Source of the DNA: CADEED01 sp039931065 | GTDB taxonomy: Bacteria > Pseudomonadota > Gammaproteobacteria > Steroidobacterales > Steroidobacteraceae | Reading direction: 5' to 3' | Assembly (NCBI GenBank): GCA_039931065.1 | Contig: JBDTSP010000001.1 | Span: 1-64,000 of the forward strand | DNA length: 64,000 nt | In this document: positions 16,662-27,000 of the stretch, in pieces | How positions within the stretch are numbered: the stretch's first letter is position 1 | Layout of the letters: each line of letters opens with the position of its first letter | Notes under the pieces: generated by a model | The model's input: only the letters and a program-made list of their open reading frames with translations | Database searches by the model: none | Told to the model about the DNA's origin: nothing | Program-made: the position numbers and the translations under genes

Positions 16662-19436
16662 ATGAACAAGAAGAACGCCACGCTCGCTTTCGCGCTGCTC
16701 TGCAGCACGACACTCCATGCCGCTGACGAAGGCGAGGCGCTCGACGAGGTCGTGGTGGTCGGCACGCGCGCCGCGCTGGTCGAGTCACGCGATCTCAAGA
16801 AGTCCTCCGGCATCGTGCAGGACTCGATTGTCGCCGAAGACCTGGGCCGCTTTCCCGACGCCAACGTCGCAGACTCGCTCTCCCACGTAACGGGCATCAC
16901 CATCTCGCGCACGCGCGGCGGTGAGGGCCAGTACGTCAGCATTCGCGGTCTTGGCCCCGAGTACAGCATCGTGACGCTCAACGGCCGCATCCTCGCCACC
17001 GACGGCGATGGCCGCGAGTTCGCGTTCGACGTGTTGCCCTCCGAAGTCATCAACGGCGCCGATGTCTACAAGTCCGCCGACGCCTCGCATCTCGAAGGCA
17101 GTATCGGCGGCACGATCAACCTCAGTTCAGCCAAGCCGCTCGACCAGGCCGGCATGCACATGCGCTTCTCGATCGACGGCGATTACAACGACATGTCGGA
17201 GGAGAACGGCTACAAGGCCAGCGGCGTGTTCAGCAACACCTTCGCCGGCGACACCATGGGTGTGTTGCTGACGGCCACCTACCAGGACGTCACCGATCGC
17301 TCCGATGCCGTGCAGGAATTCGGGATCAACCCGGATTCACCGGGTTCGTTCGACGCGAACGAGGACGGCGTGATCTCGGCGGACGAGAGCGACTTGTTAG
17401 GCCTGTGCTGCACCAGCTTCGGTTCGCGCATCCAGAACAAGAAACGCACCGGTGTCACCGGTGTGTGGCAGTGGAAGCCGAGCGACACTTTCAGCACCAG
17501 CATCGATGCGATGTTCACGCGTCTGGACGCACCCACCGTCGGTTACCACGAATCCTTCTACCTCGAAGATTCGATTCTGGATGAGGGAACCGGCCTGCAT
17601 CGCTGGAGCGACGTCAGCATCGACGACCACTGGATCAACGGCATGACCGTCGCCGAGCTGGTCCCGGAAATCTCCACGATCACCGAGTACCGCGTGGTCG
17701 ATACCACCCAGTTCGGCTGGAACGCCGAATGGAAGGCCACCGAAAAGCTGGCGTTCAATTTCGATGCCTATCGCTCGCGCTCGGTACGCAATTCCGGCGG
17801 CCGGGACACCTGGGTGGTGTCGGGCATCGCGGGCGATCACACGGCCCGTGTCGACATGAACAACAACGCGTTGCCGGACATCTCCGTGACGCTCGAAGAT
17901 GGGCGCGATCTCGCGACGGCGCTGGCCGAAGGTGAACTCGGCAACGACGACTACGGCCTGCATTACGTCGGGCTTTCGGGCACCGACGTCGAAGACACCG
18001 TCACCGGTTTCACGCTCGGCGGTTCGTTCAACGTCGACGCCGGTGCTTTCAAAGCCGTGTCCTTTGGCGCCGCGCGCACGATGCGAACTAAGGTGCGCAA
18101 CACGGTCGAGAACGACACCAACGGCGGCTCGTGCCAGTACTGCAATCTGTATGCGACGACTTTCGGCAGCCTCGGCGCCGACGTCGTGCGCAGCGTTTCG
18201 CTGCCCAACTTCATGAATGGAGCGGGCGGGCACTTCCCGCGTACCTTCATCCGTTTCGACGTGCCGGCCTACCTGGATGCGTTGCACGCGCTCGACGGCC
18301 AGCCAATCCTCGACGAGAACGGTGACCCGACCGGCGATGTCTACGACGCCAACAACACACTGCCCGAACTCAACCCGGTGCAGTCGTACGACGTCGAGGA
18401 AGACACCAATGCACTGTTCGTGAAGGCGGACTTCAAATCGGACCACTGGTACGCGAGCGCGGGTGTGCGCTGGATCTCGACCGACACCACGGCGCGCACC
18501 GCCATCAACGACATCGTCTTCGTCGACGATCCGACGCCTGAGGTGCCGACCTCGAGCCCCGACGTCACCTACAGCGAAGCCGAACCGCTCACGCAGAAAG
18601 GCAGCTATAGCAAACTACTGCCGTCGTTCAATGCGGGTTACTGGTTCAACGAGGAGATGGTGCTGCGGGTGGCCGCGGCGCGCGTGATGGCGCGTCCGTC
18701 GCTCAACCAGCTCGCGCCGACGCGCACCGACAACACTCTCGATCGGACATTCTCGGTGTTCTACGACGGCAATGCGGATCTCGAACCGGTGTTCGCCGAC
18801 CAGCTGGATGTCTCCTATGAATGGTATTTCGACGAGAAGTCGGTGCTGAACGCCGCGCTGTTCTGGAAGAACATCGAGGGCTTCATCACGTACGAGCTGC
18901 AGGAGAATCAGGACATCGGCGTCATCGGCAGCGTGGGCGGTGCCGCCGACGCGCCGATCCTCTACGACGTCAGCCGGCCCATCAATGGCGACAAGGCGAA
19001 GGTGATGGGCTTCGAACTGGGCGGCCAGCACTTCTTCCCGGGCGGCATCGGTTTCCGCGCCAGCTATACCTACACCGACACCAAGGCGTACATCGACGGC
19101 GTACACGTGGGGCAGCTCGAAGGCGTGTCGAAATCGGCGTACTCGGCCGCGGTGATGTACGAGCAGGGTGCCTGGGATGCGCAGGTCGCTGTCGACTACA
19201 GCGGCGAATACACCGAAATCACCGACGCGGTTGGCGGCCTCTCGCAGATCGGCGCGCCGATCACGTGGATCACCGCGTCGGTGCAGTACCAGATCAACGA
19301 CATGCTCGGACTCTCGCTCGAAGGCCGCAATCTGAGCGACGCGCACTATCGTTCCAACCTCGGCCGCCCCGACATCCTCGCGGGTTTCGAATCCTGGGGC
19401 CGGACGGTGATCGCCAGCGTCAGCCTGAAGTTTTGA
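16662..19436 (+). CDS. TonB-dependent receptor of the aga-like locus
   Basis: 924 residues with a signal peptide (MNKKNATLAFALLCSTTLHA). A TonB box-like EALDEVVVVGTR is followed by the plug domain (FPDANVADSLSHVTGITISR, YVSIRGLGPEYSIVTLNGR, then VINGADVYKS), the pattern of the Xanthomonas/Caulobacter-type receptor subfamily that often takes up carbohydrates. The C-terminal barrel ends in VIASVSLKF, with the terminal Phe needed for outer-membrane assembly. Its place next to an AgaR-like repressor and aga-type enzymes suggests uptake of GalNAc-containing oligosaccharides. The next gene begins 10 bases downstream. Confidence 0.9.
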   Translation: MNKKNATLAFALLCSTTLHAADEGEALDEVVVVGTRAALVESRDLKKSSGIVQDSIVAEDLGRFPDANVADSLSHVTGITISRTRGGEGQYVSIRGLGPEYSIVTLNGRILATDGDGREFAFDVLPSEVINGADVYKSADASHLEGSIGGTINLSSAKPLDQAGMHMRFSIDGDYNDMSEENGYKASGVFSNTFAGDTMGVLLTATYQDVTDRSDAVQEFGINPDSPGSFDANEDGVISADESDLLGLCCTSFGSRIQNKKRTGVTGVWQWKPSDTFSTSIDAMFTRLDAPTVGYHESFYLEDSILDEGTGLHRWSDVSIDDHWINGMTVAELVPEISTITEYRVVDTTQFGWNAEWKATEKLAFNFDAYRSRSVRNSGGRDTWVVSGIAGDHTARVDMNNNALPDISVTLEDGRDLATALAEGELGNDDYGLHYVGLSGTDVEDTVTGFTLGGSFNVDAGAFKAVSFGAARTMRTKVRNTVENDTNGGSCQYCNLYATTFGSLGADVVRSVSLPNFMNGAGGHFPRTFIRFDVPAYLDALHALDGQPILDENGDPTGDVYDANNTLPELNPVQSYDVEEDTNALFVKADFKSDHWYASAGVRWISTDTTARTAINDIVFVDDPTPEVPTSSPDVTYSEAEPLTQKGSYSKLLPSFNAGYWFNEEMVLRVAAARVMARPSLNQLAPTRTDNTLDRTFSVFYDGNADLEPVFADQLDVSYEWYFDEKSVLNAALFWKNIEGFITYELQENQDIGVIGSVGGAADAPILYDVSRPINGDKAKVMGFELGGQHFFPGGIGFRASYTYTDTKAYIDGVHVGQLEGVSKSAYSAAVMYEQGAWDAQVAVDYSGEYTEITDAVGGLSQIGAPITWITASVQYQINDMLGLSLEGRNLSDAHYRSNLGRPDILAGFESWGRTVIASVSLKF

Positions 19437-19446
19437 AGCGGTAGCC

Positions 19447-20322
19447 ATGCGCAACTGGTTGGTTCACGCGTTGATCACGATGCTGCTGTGGGGCGTGTGG
19501 GGCGCATTCGCGGGATTGCCCGGCGAACACGGGCTGCCCGAGACCCTCAACTATTGTGTATGGGCGCTGACGATGATCCCGCCCGCGCTGATCGTGATGA
19601 AGATGAGCGGCGAGGCGCTCAAACGCGACGCGCGCTCGATCTGGCTGGGCCTCGCCATCGGCGTACTCGGCGCGGGTGGACAGCTGCTGCTGTTCCACGC
19701 CGTGCGTATCGGTCCACCGTACCTGATCTTTCCGATCATCTCCCTGTCGCCGGCCCTGACGATCGCATTGTCGTTCGGCTTGTTAGGCGAACGCACCGGC
19801 AAACTCGGGCTGCTCGGCATCGCGCTGGCGCTGCTGTCGCTGCCGCTGTTCGACTACCGTACCGATGGTGAGCCCACCGGTTATGGTCTGTGGTTCCTGC
19901 TGGCGCTCGGGATCCTGGTCGCCTGGGGCGCGCAGGCGTACTTCATCAAGCTCGCCAACGCGACCATGGATGCCGCCAGCATTTTCTTCTACATGACGCT
20001 GAGCGGCCTGCTGTTCATTCCGGTCGCGCTGGCGATGACGGATTTCTCGCAGCCCATCAACACACACGTGGATGGCTGGGGCCTCGCCGCCGGTATCCAG
20101 TTGTTGAATGCGGTCGGCGCGCTGACGCTGGTGTTCGCGTTCCGCTACGGCAAGGCGATCATCGTCTCGCCGATGGTGAACGCAGGCGCGCCGTTGCTGA
20201 CGGCCTGCATTTCTCTCGGCCTCGCGGGCCTGATGCCGGGACCGCTGAAACTCGCGGGTATCGCGCTGGCGCTGGCCGCCGCGTTGCTGCTGGCGCTGCA
20301 GCCCGAAGAGCAAAAGGCGTGA
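19447..20322 (+). CDS. DMT-superfamily (EamA-like) permease
   Basis: 291 residues, ten hydrophobic helices, arranged as two related halves (first half ALITMLLWGVWGAF to GLLGIALALLSLPLF; second half GLWFLLALGILVAWGAQAYF to LAGIALALAAALLLALQ). This is the EamA/DMT fold of drug/metabolite exporters and some sugar importers. In described N-acetylgalactosamine loci the inner-membrane step is a PTS or an MFS permease; here the gene at that operon position is DMT-type, so it is the candidate amino-sugar importer. It is translationally coupled to agaZ (GTGA overlap at 20319-20322). Confidence 0.85.
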   Translation: MRNWLVHALITMLLWGVWGAFAGLPGEHGLPETLNYCVWALTMIPPALIVMKMSGEALKRDARSIWLGLAIGVLGAGGQLLLFHAVRIGPPYLIFPIISLSPALTIALSFGLLGERTGKLGLLGIALALLSLPLFDYRTDGEPTGYGLWFLLALGILVAWGAQAYFIKLANATMDAASIFFYMTLSGLLFIPVALAMTDFSQPINTHVDGWGLAAGIQLLNAVGALTLVFAFRYGKAIIVSPMVNAGAPLLTACISLGLAGLMPGPLKLAGIALALAAALLLALQPEEQKA

Positions 20323-21590
20323 AGGCGCTGGTCGACATCCTGGCGCGACACAAACGCGGCGAAGGCGTGGGCATTTACTCGTTGTGCACGGCGCATCCAT
20401 GGGTCATCGAAGCTGCGATGCATGAGGCGAAGAACACCGCGACGCCGTTGCTGATCGAAGCCACCTGCAACCAGGTCAACCAATTCGGCGGCTACACCGG
20501 CATGACGCCCGCGGACTTCCGCGAGTTCGTGTATGCGATCGCCGATCGTGCCGGCCTCGCGCGCGCGCGGGTGTGGTTAGGCGGCGATCATCTGGGCCCG
20601 AATGTCTGGCAGAAGGAGCCGGCCGAAACCGCGATGAAGCGCGCCGACGAACTGGTAGCGCAGTACATCGCGGCGGGCTTCCGCAAGATTCATCTCGATT
20701 GTTCAATGGCCTGCAGCGACGATCCGGTGCCGTTGCCCGAGGCGTTGATCGCCGCGCGCGCCGCACGGCTGGCACTGATCGCCGAACGTGCCTGGCAGGA
20801 GGCCGGTGGCGAGGCGCCTGTCTACGTGATCGGCACGGAAGTCCCGATCCCGGGCGGCGCCGCGGAGGAGCTGCAGGAGCTGGCGGTGACCTCTCCGCAG
20901 GCCGCGGCATTGACCATCGAAACGCATCGCAAGGCGTTTGCCGCCGTGGAGCTCGAAGCCGCCTGGCCGCGGGTCATTGCCCTGGTCGTGCAGCCGGGCG
21001 TCGAATTCGATCTTCACAAGGTCGTCGACTACCAGCCGGACAAGACCCGGGAACTCAAGACCAGCATCGAGCGCGACCCGCAGTTCGTGTTCGAGGCACA
21101 TTCGACCGACTACCAGACCCCGGACAACCTCGCGGCACTGGTGCGCGACCATTTCGCCATTCTCAAGGTCGGGCCGGGCGCCACGTTCGCATTGCGCGAA
21201 ACGCTGTGGGCACTCGCCGCCATCGAAGGCGCGCTGCCCGGCATCGAGAATCCGTCCAGACTTCCCGAAGTTGCGCTGCGCGTGATGCGCGAGAACCCCA
21301 ACCAGTGGCGCGGCCACTATCATGACGCGGCGAACGAATCGCTGGACCTGGCCTTCAGCCTCAGCGACCGGATCCGCTACTACTGGCCGCACCCCGAAGT
21401 GACGCGGGCCTGCAAAAAGTTGTTAGAGAACCTGAGGAGCCGTCCGTTGCCGTTGACACTGGTGAGTCAGTACCTGCCGCGCCAATATGCGGCGATCCGC
21501 ACAGGCGAGATCGAGCCTGCGGTCGACGCACTGCTGCGCGATGGCGTGGCGCAATCGATTCGACCCTACCTACGGGCGTGTGGCGCATGA
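20319..21590 (+). CDS. agaZ: AgaZ/GatZ/KbaZ-family protein
   Basis: 423 residues from the GTG at 20319, coupled to the permease stop; the longer open frame upstream is the permease gene out of phase. The sequence (IYSLCTAHPWVIEAAM, IEATCNQVNQFGGYTGM, LGGDHLGPN, IHLDCSMACSDDP, VIGTEVPIPGGA) matches the family annotated as the non-catalytic subunit of class II tagatose-1,6-bisphosphate aldolase; in GalNAc loci lacking PTS it has been proposed to act as a tagatose-6-phosphate kinase. The catalytic aldolase subunit (AgaY/KbaY) is not in this window. Cytosolic. Confidence 0.88.
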   Translation: MKALVDILARHKRGEGVGIYSLCTAHPWVIEAAMHEAKNTATPLLIEATCNQVNQFGGYTGMTPADFREFVYAIADRAGLARARVWLGGDHLGPNVWQKEPAETAMKRADELVAQYIAAGFRKIHLDCSMACSDDPVPLPEALIAARAARLALIAERAWQEAGGEAPVYVIGTEVPIPGGAAEELQELAVTSPQAAALTIETHRKAFAAVELEAAWPRVIALVVQPGVEFDLHKVVDYQPDKTRELKTSIERDPQFVFEAHSTDYQTPDNLAALVRDHFAILKVGPGATFALRETLWALAAIEGALPGIENPSRLPEVALRVMRENPNQWRGHYHDAANESLDLAFSLSDRIRYYWPHPEVTRACKKLLENLRSRPLPLTLVSQYLPRQYAAIRTGEIEPAVDALLRDGVAQSIRPYLRACGA

Positions 21591-22741
21591 GTGCGGAAAT
21601 GAAAACAACCGGTGGCGAGTGGACCGCGCGCGAGATCGCGCAGCAGCCGGCCGTCTGGCTGGCCGTCGCCGATCTGGTGGCGCAGGAACGTCTGCGGCTC
21701 GACGCCTTTCTCGCGCCGTTGCTCGACGACGCGCGTGTTCGTATCGTCCTCACCGGCGCCGGCACGTCTTCATACATCGGCGGTTGTCTCGCTCCCGACA
21801 TCACCCGCCATCTGGACAGGCGCGTCGATTCCATCGCGAGCACCGACCTCGTTTCCGGACCGCACCTGTACCTGCAACGCGCGGTGCCCACCTTGCTGGT
21901 GTCGTTCGCGCGCTCGGGCGGCAGTCCGGAAAGTGTCGCCGCGGTGGATGTCGCGGAGCGGGCGCTCGATCGCGTGTTTCATCTCGTGATCACCTGTAAT
22001 GGCGAGGGCGCGCTTGCGAAGCGTATGGCCGGCGCGCGAAATGCCTGCGTGCTCGTTTTGCCCGAGGCGACCAATGACCGCGCGTTCGCGATGACGTCCA
22101 GTTTCACGTCGATGGTGCTCGCGGCTGCGCTTGCCTTCGGCGTGATTCCCGCCGGCCGCGTCGCGGTGCTGGCGCGGGCCGGCGATGCGGCGTTGCCACG
22201 TGCGCAGGCGCTCGCCTGCGCGCTGGCCGCGCAGGGCTTCGAGCGCGTGGTGTACCTCGGCAGCAATGCCTTGCAGTCCCTGGCGGCCGAGTCCGCGCTC
22301 AAGATGCTCGAGCTCACCGACGGACGCACGGTGGCCGTATCGCAATCGGTGCTCGGCTTCCGGCATGGCCCGAAAACCATCGTCAATGCGCGCACCCTGA
22401 TCGTCGTGTACGTCTCGAACGACCCGTACACACGCGCCTACGATCGCGACCTGCTCGAAGAGCTGAGCCGCGAGGCGCGCGCTGGCGCCATCGTCGCGGT
22501 GGGCGCGGAAGCCGGTACGGGCGAGTTCGAGCGGCTCGAGTTGACCGGCACCCGCGAATTGAGCGACCTGGAGCTCGCGCTGATCGATGTGATCCCGGCG
22601 CAGTTGCTGGGTCTCGCTCAATCGCTGCGCTTCGGCCTCACCCCTGACAACCCCAATGTCAGCGGAGTAGTCAGTCGCGTGGTGCAGGGCGTCACGATTC
22701 ATCCGTGGTCGCGCGAGCTCGCCGATGTTTCTCGGCGTTGA
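21587..22741 (+). CDS. agaS: AgaS-type SIS-domain sugar isomerase/deaminase
   Basis: 384 residues from the ATG at 21587, overlapping the agaZ stop as ATGA. Two SIS domains: the first around LTGAGTSSYIGG and SFARSGGSPESVAA (about 45-190), the second around YLGSNALQSLAAESALKMLE and FRHGPKTIVN (about 220-350). AgaS converts galactosamine-6-phosphate to tagatose-6-phosphate with release of ammonia in the GalNAc pathway; it resembles the isomerase half of glucosamine-fructose-6-phosphate aminotransferase without the glutaminase. It overlaps the kinase gene by 17 bases. Confidence 0.88.
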   Translation: MSAEMKTTGGEWTAREIAQQPAVWLAVADLVAQERLRLDAFLAPLLDDARVRIVLTGAGTSSYIGGCLAPDITRHLDRRVDSIASTDLVSGPHLYLQRAVPTLLVSFARSGGSPESVAAVDVAERALDRVFHLVITCNGEGALAKRMAGARNACVLVLPEATNDRAFAMTSSFTSMVLAAALAFGVIPAGRVAVLARAGDAALPRAQALACALAAQGFERVVYLGSNALQSLAAESALKMLELTDGRTVAVSQSVLGFRHGPKTIVNARTLIVVYVSNDPYTRAYDRDLLEELSREARAGAIVAVGAEAGTGEFERLELTGTRELSDLELALIDVIPAQLLGLAQSLRFGLTPDNPNVSGVVSRVVQGVTIHPWSRELADVSRR

Positions 22742-23711
22742 CGGCGGCGGAACGAAAACCGCGTTCGTGCTGATCGACGCACGGGGCGGCATCCGTGCCA
22801 GCCACGTCACCGGCAGCGTCAGCCACCTCTCGCAGGGCGTCGCCGGTGCCACCGCGCTGCTCGCCGAAGGCATTCGCGCGCTGCTGGCGCGCGGCGTCAC
22901 CGCAGCCGCGCAAGTGGATTTCGCCTTCTTCGGCCTGAGTTCGTACGGCGAGGACAGCGCGGTTACGCCGCGCCTCGACACCATGCCCGCCGGCCTGCTC
23001 GATTCGAGCCGGTTCCGCTGCGGCAATGACATGTTGGGTAGTTGGGCCGGGTCACTGGCTTGCGCGGACGGGATCAGCGTGATCGCCGGTACCGGTTCGA
23101 TGGCGTACGGCGAACATCGCGGTCGCGCCGCTCGCGCGGGCGGCTGGGGCGAATTGATCGGCGACGAAGGTTCGGCGTACTGGATCGCCCGCGAGGGCAT
23201 GAACCTGTTTTCGCGCATGAGTGATGGACGCGCGCCGCGCGGGCCGCTGCATGCGCTGGTGCGCGAACGGCTCGGGCTCGGCGACGATCTCGACCTGTGT
23301 GCGCGAATCTATGGCGGCGACGGCGGTGGACGCGGTGAGTTCGCGCAATTTGCACGGCTAGTGCACGAGGCCGCCGAGCGTTCGGATGCCGGCGCACGCG
23401 CGATATTCCTGCGCGCCGCCGCCGAGCTGGTCGATGCGGTGAGGGCGGTGCGCCGCGCGCTCGAAGTTCCGGCGGCTTTCACGTTGCCGGTCTCGTACTC
23501 GGGCGGTGCATTCGCCGGATCACCCTGGCTGGTGGATGCCTTCACGCTGGCGCTGGCGGGCGAGTCGACACCGTACGAATGCCGCACGCCGTTGTTTCCG
23601 CCGGTGGTGGGCGCGGCGTTGTACGCGGCGCGGCTTGCGGGCACGCCGCTGGATTCGGCTGCATTGGCGCGGCTGAGCGAACAGTGTGCCGGAGCGGCGC
23701 TGCCGGCCTGA
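22725..23711 (+). CDS. BadF/BcrA-type N-acetylhexosamine kinase
   Basis: 328 residues. The ASKHA-fold phosphate loop is GVDGGGTKTAFVLID (residues 4-18), adenosine contacts come from VIAGTGSMAYG, and GGWGELIGDEGSAYWIA is the signature of the GlcNAc-kinase branch of the BadF/BadG/BcrA/BcrD family. In this operon the expected job is ATP-dependent phosphorylation of GalNAc (or GlcNAc) before deacetylation. A GalNAc-6-P deacetylase (AgaA/NagA type), needed between this kinase and AgaS, is missing from the window. It ends 10 bases before the convergent zinc-ribbon gene. Confidence 0.87.
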   Translation: MFLGVDGGGTKTAFVLIDARGGIRASHVTGSVSHLSQGVAGATALLAEGIRALLARGVTAAAQVDFAFFGLSSYGEDSAVTPRLDTMPAGLLDSSRFRCGNDMLGSWAGSLACADGISVIAGTGSMAYGEHRGRAARAGGWGELIGDEGSAYWIAREGMNLFSRMSDGRAPRGPLHALVRERLGLGDDLDLCARIYGGDGGGRGEFAQFARLVHEAAERSDAGARAIFLRAAAELVDAVRAVRRALEVPAAFTLPVSYSGGAFAGSPWLVDAFTLALAGESTPYECRTPLFPPVVGAALYAARLAGTPLDSAALARLSEQCAGAALPA

Positions 23712-23720
23712 GGCGACTCG

Positions 23721-24023
23721 CTACTTCTTGCCGAACAATGCGTCGAGCGCTGCCTTGGACGCGTCCACTTCGCCCGTGTTCGGCGCCACGTACGCGCCCA
23801 CCTTCGGCTTGAAGTGATCGCAGAAGTTCGCCTGGGTCTTGTCGCGCACTTCTTCGGCGGTGGGCTCGCGGCAATGCTTCGCAACACGCGTGTCGTACTC
23901 GACGCACATCTTGCAGACGTGCAGTTCGGAGTGGCAGATCTTGCACTCATCGAGCCGTCGCAATGGCAGCGACAGCGCTTCGAGCGAAGCACCACATTTC
24001 CAGCAGAGAAGCCCGTGTGCCAT
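23721..24023 (-). CDS. Small zinc-ribbon protein
   Basis: 100 residues with eight cysteines: two CxxC pairs in GLLCWKCG (7, 10) and DECKICH (27, 30), a third in HVCKMC (37, 40), and single Cys51 and Cys68 (FCDHF). This spacing is enough for two zinc ribbons, so structural zinc binding is likely. The tail (GEVDASKAALDALFGKK) is a conserved-looking C-terminus of unknown role. It lies 58 bases downstream of uvrA on the same strand. I do not recognise a named family. Confidence 0.8.
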   Translation of the reverse strand: MAHGLLCWKCGASLEALSLPLRRLDECKICHSELHVCKMCVEYDTRVAKHCREPTAEEVRDKTQANFCDHFKPKVGAYVAPNTGEVDASKAALDALFGKK

Positions 24024-24081
24024 GGGCCGCGAACTTAGCGAATCGGCCTGCGCGGCGCCACCAGAAAGGGGACATTCCGAA

Positions 24082-27000
24082 TTATCGGGCGGTGAGGAAT
24101 TCCTTCAGGACCTTGCCGGTGTGCGACTGCACGGCCTTCGCGACGACCGCCGACGGCGGCCCCGCCACGACGATCTTGCCGCCGTCATTGCCCGCCTCCG
24201 GGCCCATGTCGATGATCCAGTCGGCTTCGGCCATCACGTCGAGGTTGTGTTCGACCACCACCACGGAGTTGCCGGCATCGACCAGGCGATGCAGCACGTG
24301 GATCAATTTTTCGACATCCGCCATGTGCAGGCCGACGGTGGGCTCATCGAGCACATACAAGGTGTGCTGCTGCTTCTGGCGTGGCGCGCGCCGCTCCTCG
24401 CCGCGCACCTTGGCAAGCTCGGTCACCAGCTTGATGCGCTGCGCCTCGCCGCCGGACAACGTCGGGCTGGGCTGCCCCAGCGTCAGATAGCCCAGTCCCA
24501 CATCCTGTAGCAGGCGCAGCGCGTGATGGATGGACGAATGCGCGGTGAAGAACTCCACCGCATCGTCGATGTTCATCTCGAGCAGATCACCGACCGATTT
24601 CCCACGCCATAGGATAGACATCGTCTCGGTGTTGAAACGCCGGCCGTTGCAGGTATCGCACAGCACTTTCACGTCGGGCAGGAAATTCATCTCGATGGTC
24701 TGCATGCCCTGGCCGAGGCAGGCCTCGCAGCGGCCGCCAGCCGTGTTGAACGAGAAGCGGCTGGTGGTGTAGCCGGCGATCTTCGACTCCGTCGTGTTGG
24801 CGAAGATGCGGCGGATGTCGTCCCAGAAGCCGATGTAGGTCGCCGGACAGGAACGCGGCGTCTTGCCGATGGGCGTCTGGTCCACTTCGAGCACGCGGTC
24901 GATCAGTTCTGCGCCACGCACCGCGGCGAGCCCGGTGAGCTCGGGTTGTTTGGCGCCGCGCGGTAGTTTGGTGGTGAGCCGCTTGAGATTCGAATACAAA
25001 ACGTCGCGTGCCACGGTGGATTTGCCCGAGCCGGATACGCCGGTAACGACTACGAGCCGGCCAAGCGGTATGCCGATGTCCTCTTTGCGTACGTTGTGCA
25101 ACTCGATCTTGTCGAGTCGCAGGTGTGGCGAGCGCGCGTTCGTGGCGCGGCGCGGTTCGGCGGAGTGTTGCAGCGGATTTCTGAGGAATCGGCCGGTGAT
25201 GGAATCCGGATTGTTCTTGAGTTGCTCGACGGTGCCGGCGGCGACGACCATGCCGCCGCGCACGCCGGCGCCGGGCCCGAGATCGATGACGTGATCGGCG
25301 CGCCGGATCGTGTCCTCGTCGTGTTCGACCACCACCAGCGTATTGCGGTTCTTGGCCAGCTCCGCCAATGCGTCGAGCAGCACCTTGTTGTCGCGTGGAT
25401 GCAGGCCGATGGTGGGTTCGTCGAGCACGTAACACACGCCCTGCAGGTTCGAGCCGAGCTGGGCCGCGAGCCGGATACGTTGCGCCTCGCCACCCGACAA
25501 CGTCGGCGCGGCGCGATCGAGTGGTAGATAGCCCAGGCCGACGCGCTGCAGGAACGACATGCGCGACTTGATCTCCGCCATGAGATCGCGGGCGATCTCG
25601 GCTTCACGCTTGTTGAGCCGCAGCTTGGCGACGAAGGCGACGGTTTCGTCGATGGCCTTGTGCGTGAGGTCGGCGATGTTGAAGTCGCGGAAGCGCACGT
25701 GCAGGGCGATCTGGTTGAGCCGCTGGCCGTCGCAGGTTTCGCAGGTGTGCGGCTCGCCTTCGGGCGAGTCGTTCCAGGCGTTCTCCTCGCCGCTCTGCTC
25801 TCCGTCGAAGCCTTCGAGTTCGAGGCCGGTACCGAAGCAGTCCTCGCACCAGCCGTGTTTCGAGTTGAAGGAGAACAGCCGCGGATCGAGCTCGGAGAAA
25901 CTCGTGCCGCAGGACGGGCAGGCGCGCTTGACGCTGAGTACCTGCACCTTGGGCTTCTTCGCCGTGGAGTCCAGATCGAGCACGTGCACCAGGCCCTTGC
26001 CGAGCTCGAGCGCACGGATGACGTTGCGCTCGAGCAAGTCGCGGCTGTCGGCCTGCACGTTGATCTGGTTCATCGGTAGTTCGATGGTGTGTTCCTTGAA
26101 GCGGTTAAGCCGCGGCCAGCGGGCGGTGGGCAGCATCTCGCCATCGACGCGCAGTTGTTTGTGTCCGCGCGCGTTGGCCCATTTGGCGAGCTCTGTGTAG
26201 TAGCCCTTGCGCGCCACGACCAGCGGCGCCATCAGCAGGATGCGCGAGCCTTTGTGCTGCTTCAGCAGCCGCTCGGCGATGGTGGCGGCGGTCTGCGGCT
26301 CGATGGCGACATCACAGGTGGGGCAGAACTGCGTGCCCAGCTTGACGTACAGCAGGCGCAGGAAGTGGTAGATCTCGGTGAGCGTAGCGACCGTGCTCTT
26401 GCGGCCGCCGCGGCTGGTGCGCTGCTCGATCGCGACGGTAGGTGGAATGCCGTAGATCGCATCCACGTCGGGCCGTGCGGAAGGCTGCACGAACTGGCGC
26501 GCGTACGCGTTCAGCGATTCGAGATAACGGCGCTGGCCTTCGTTGAAGATGATGTCGAACGCGAGCGTGGACTTGCCGGAACCGGAGACGCCGGTGATCA
26601 CCGTGAACGCGTCGCGCGGAATCTCGACGTCGATGTTGCGCAGATTGTGCTCGCGCGCGTTGTGCACGACGATCGAATTGCGAGTGGTGTCAGGCGGGGA
26701 AAGTCGGGATAACTCACGCCCCTCGTCTGCTACTCGATTCGCCTTGCGGTATGAGTTATCCCGACTTTCCCCGCCTGACACCACTTCTTCGTACTCCCGC
26801 AACGCGCGGCCGGTATGCGACGCGGCGTTCGCTTCGACCTGCGCGGGTGTGCCGGCCACGACCACCTGGCCGCCGGCATCGCCGCCTTCGGGGCCGAGAT
26901 CGATCAGCCAGTCGGCCGAGCGGATCACATCGAGGTTGTGCTCGATCACCAGCAGCGAATGCCCGATCTTGAGCAGCTTGCGGAACGCGCGCAGTAGTTT

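Noticed and set aside
19890..20318. 143-residue N-terminal extension of AgaZ
   Set aside because: It is the permease gene out of frame; GTG 20319 gives normal AgaZ length and coupled start.
24061..24081. GAAAGGGGACATTCC next to the uvrA stop as a family B copy
   Set aside because: Only the AAAGGGGAC core matches and no second arm is present; could be a decayed remnant.
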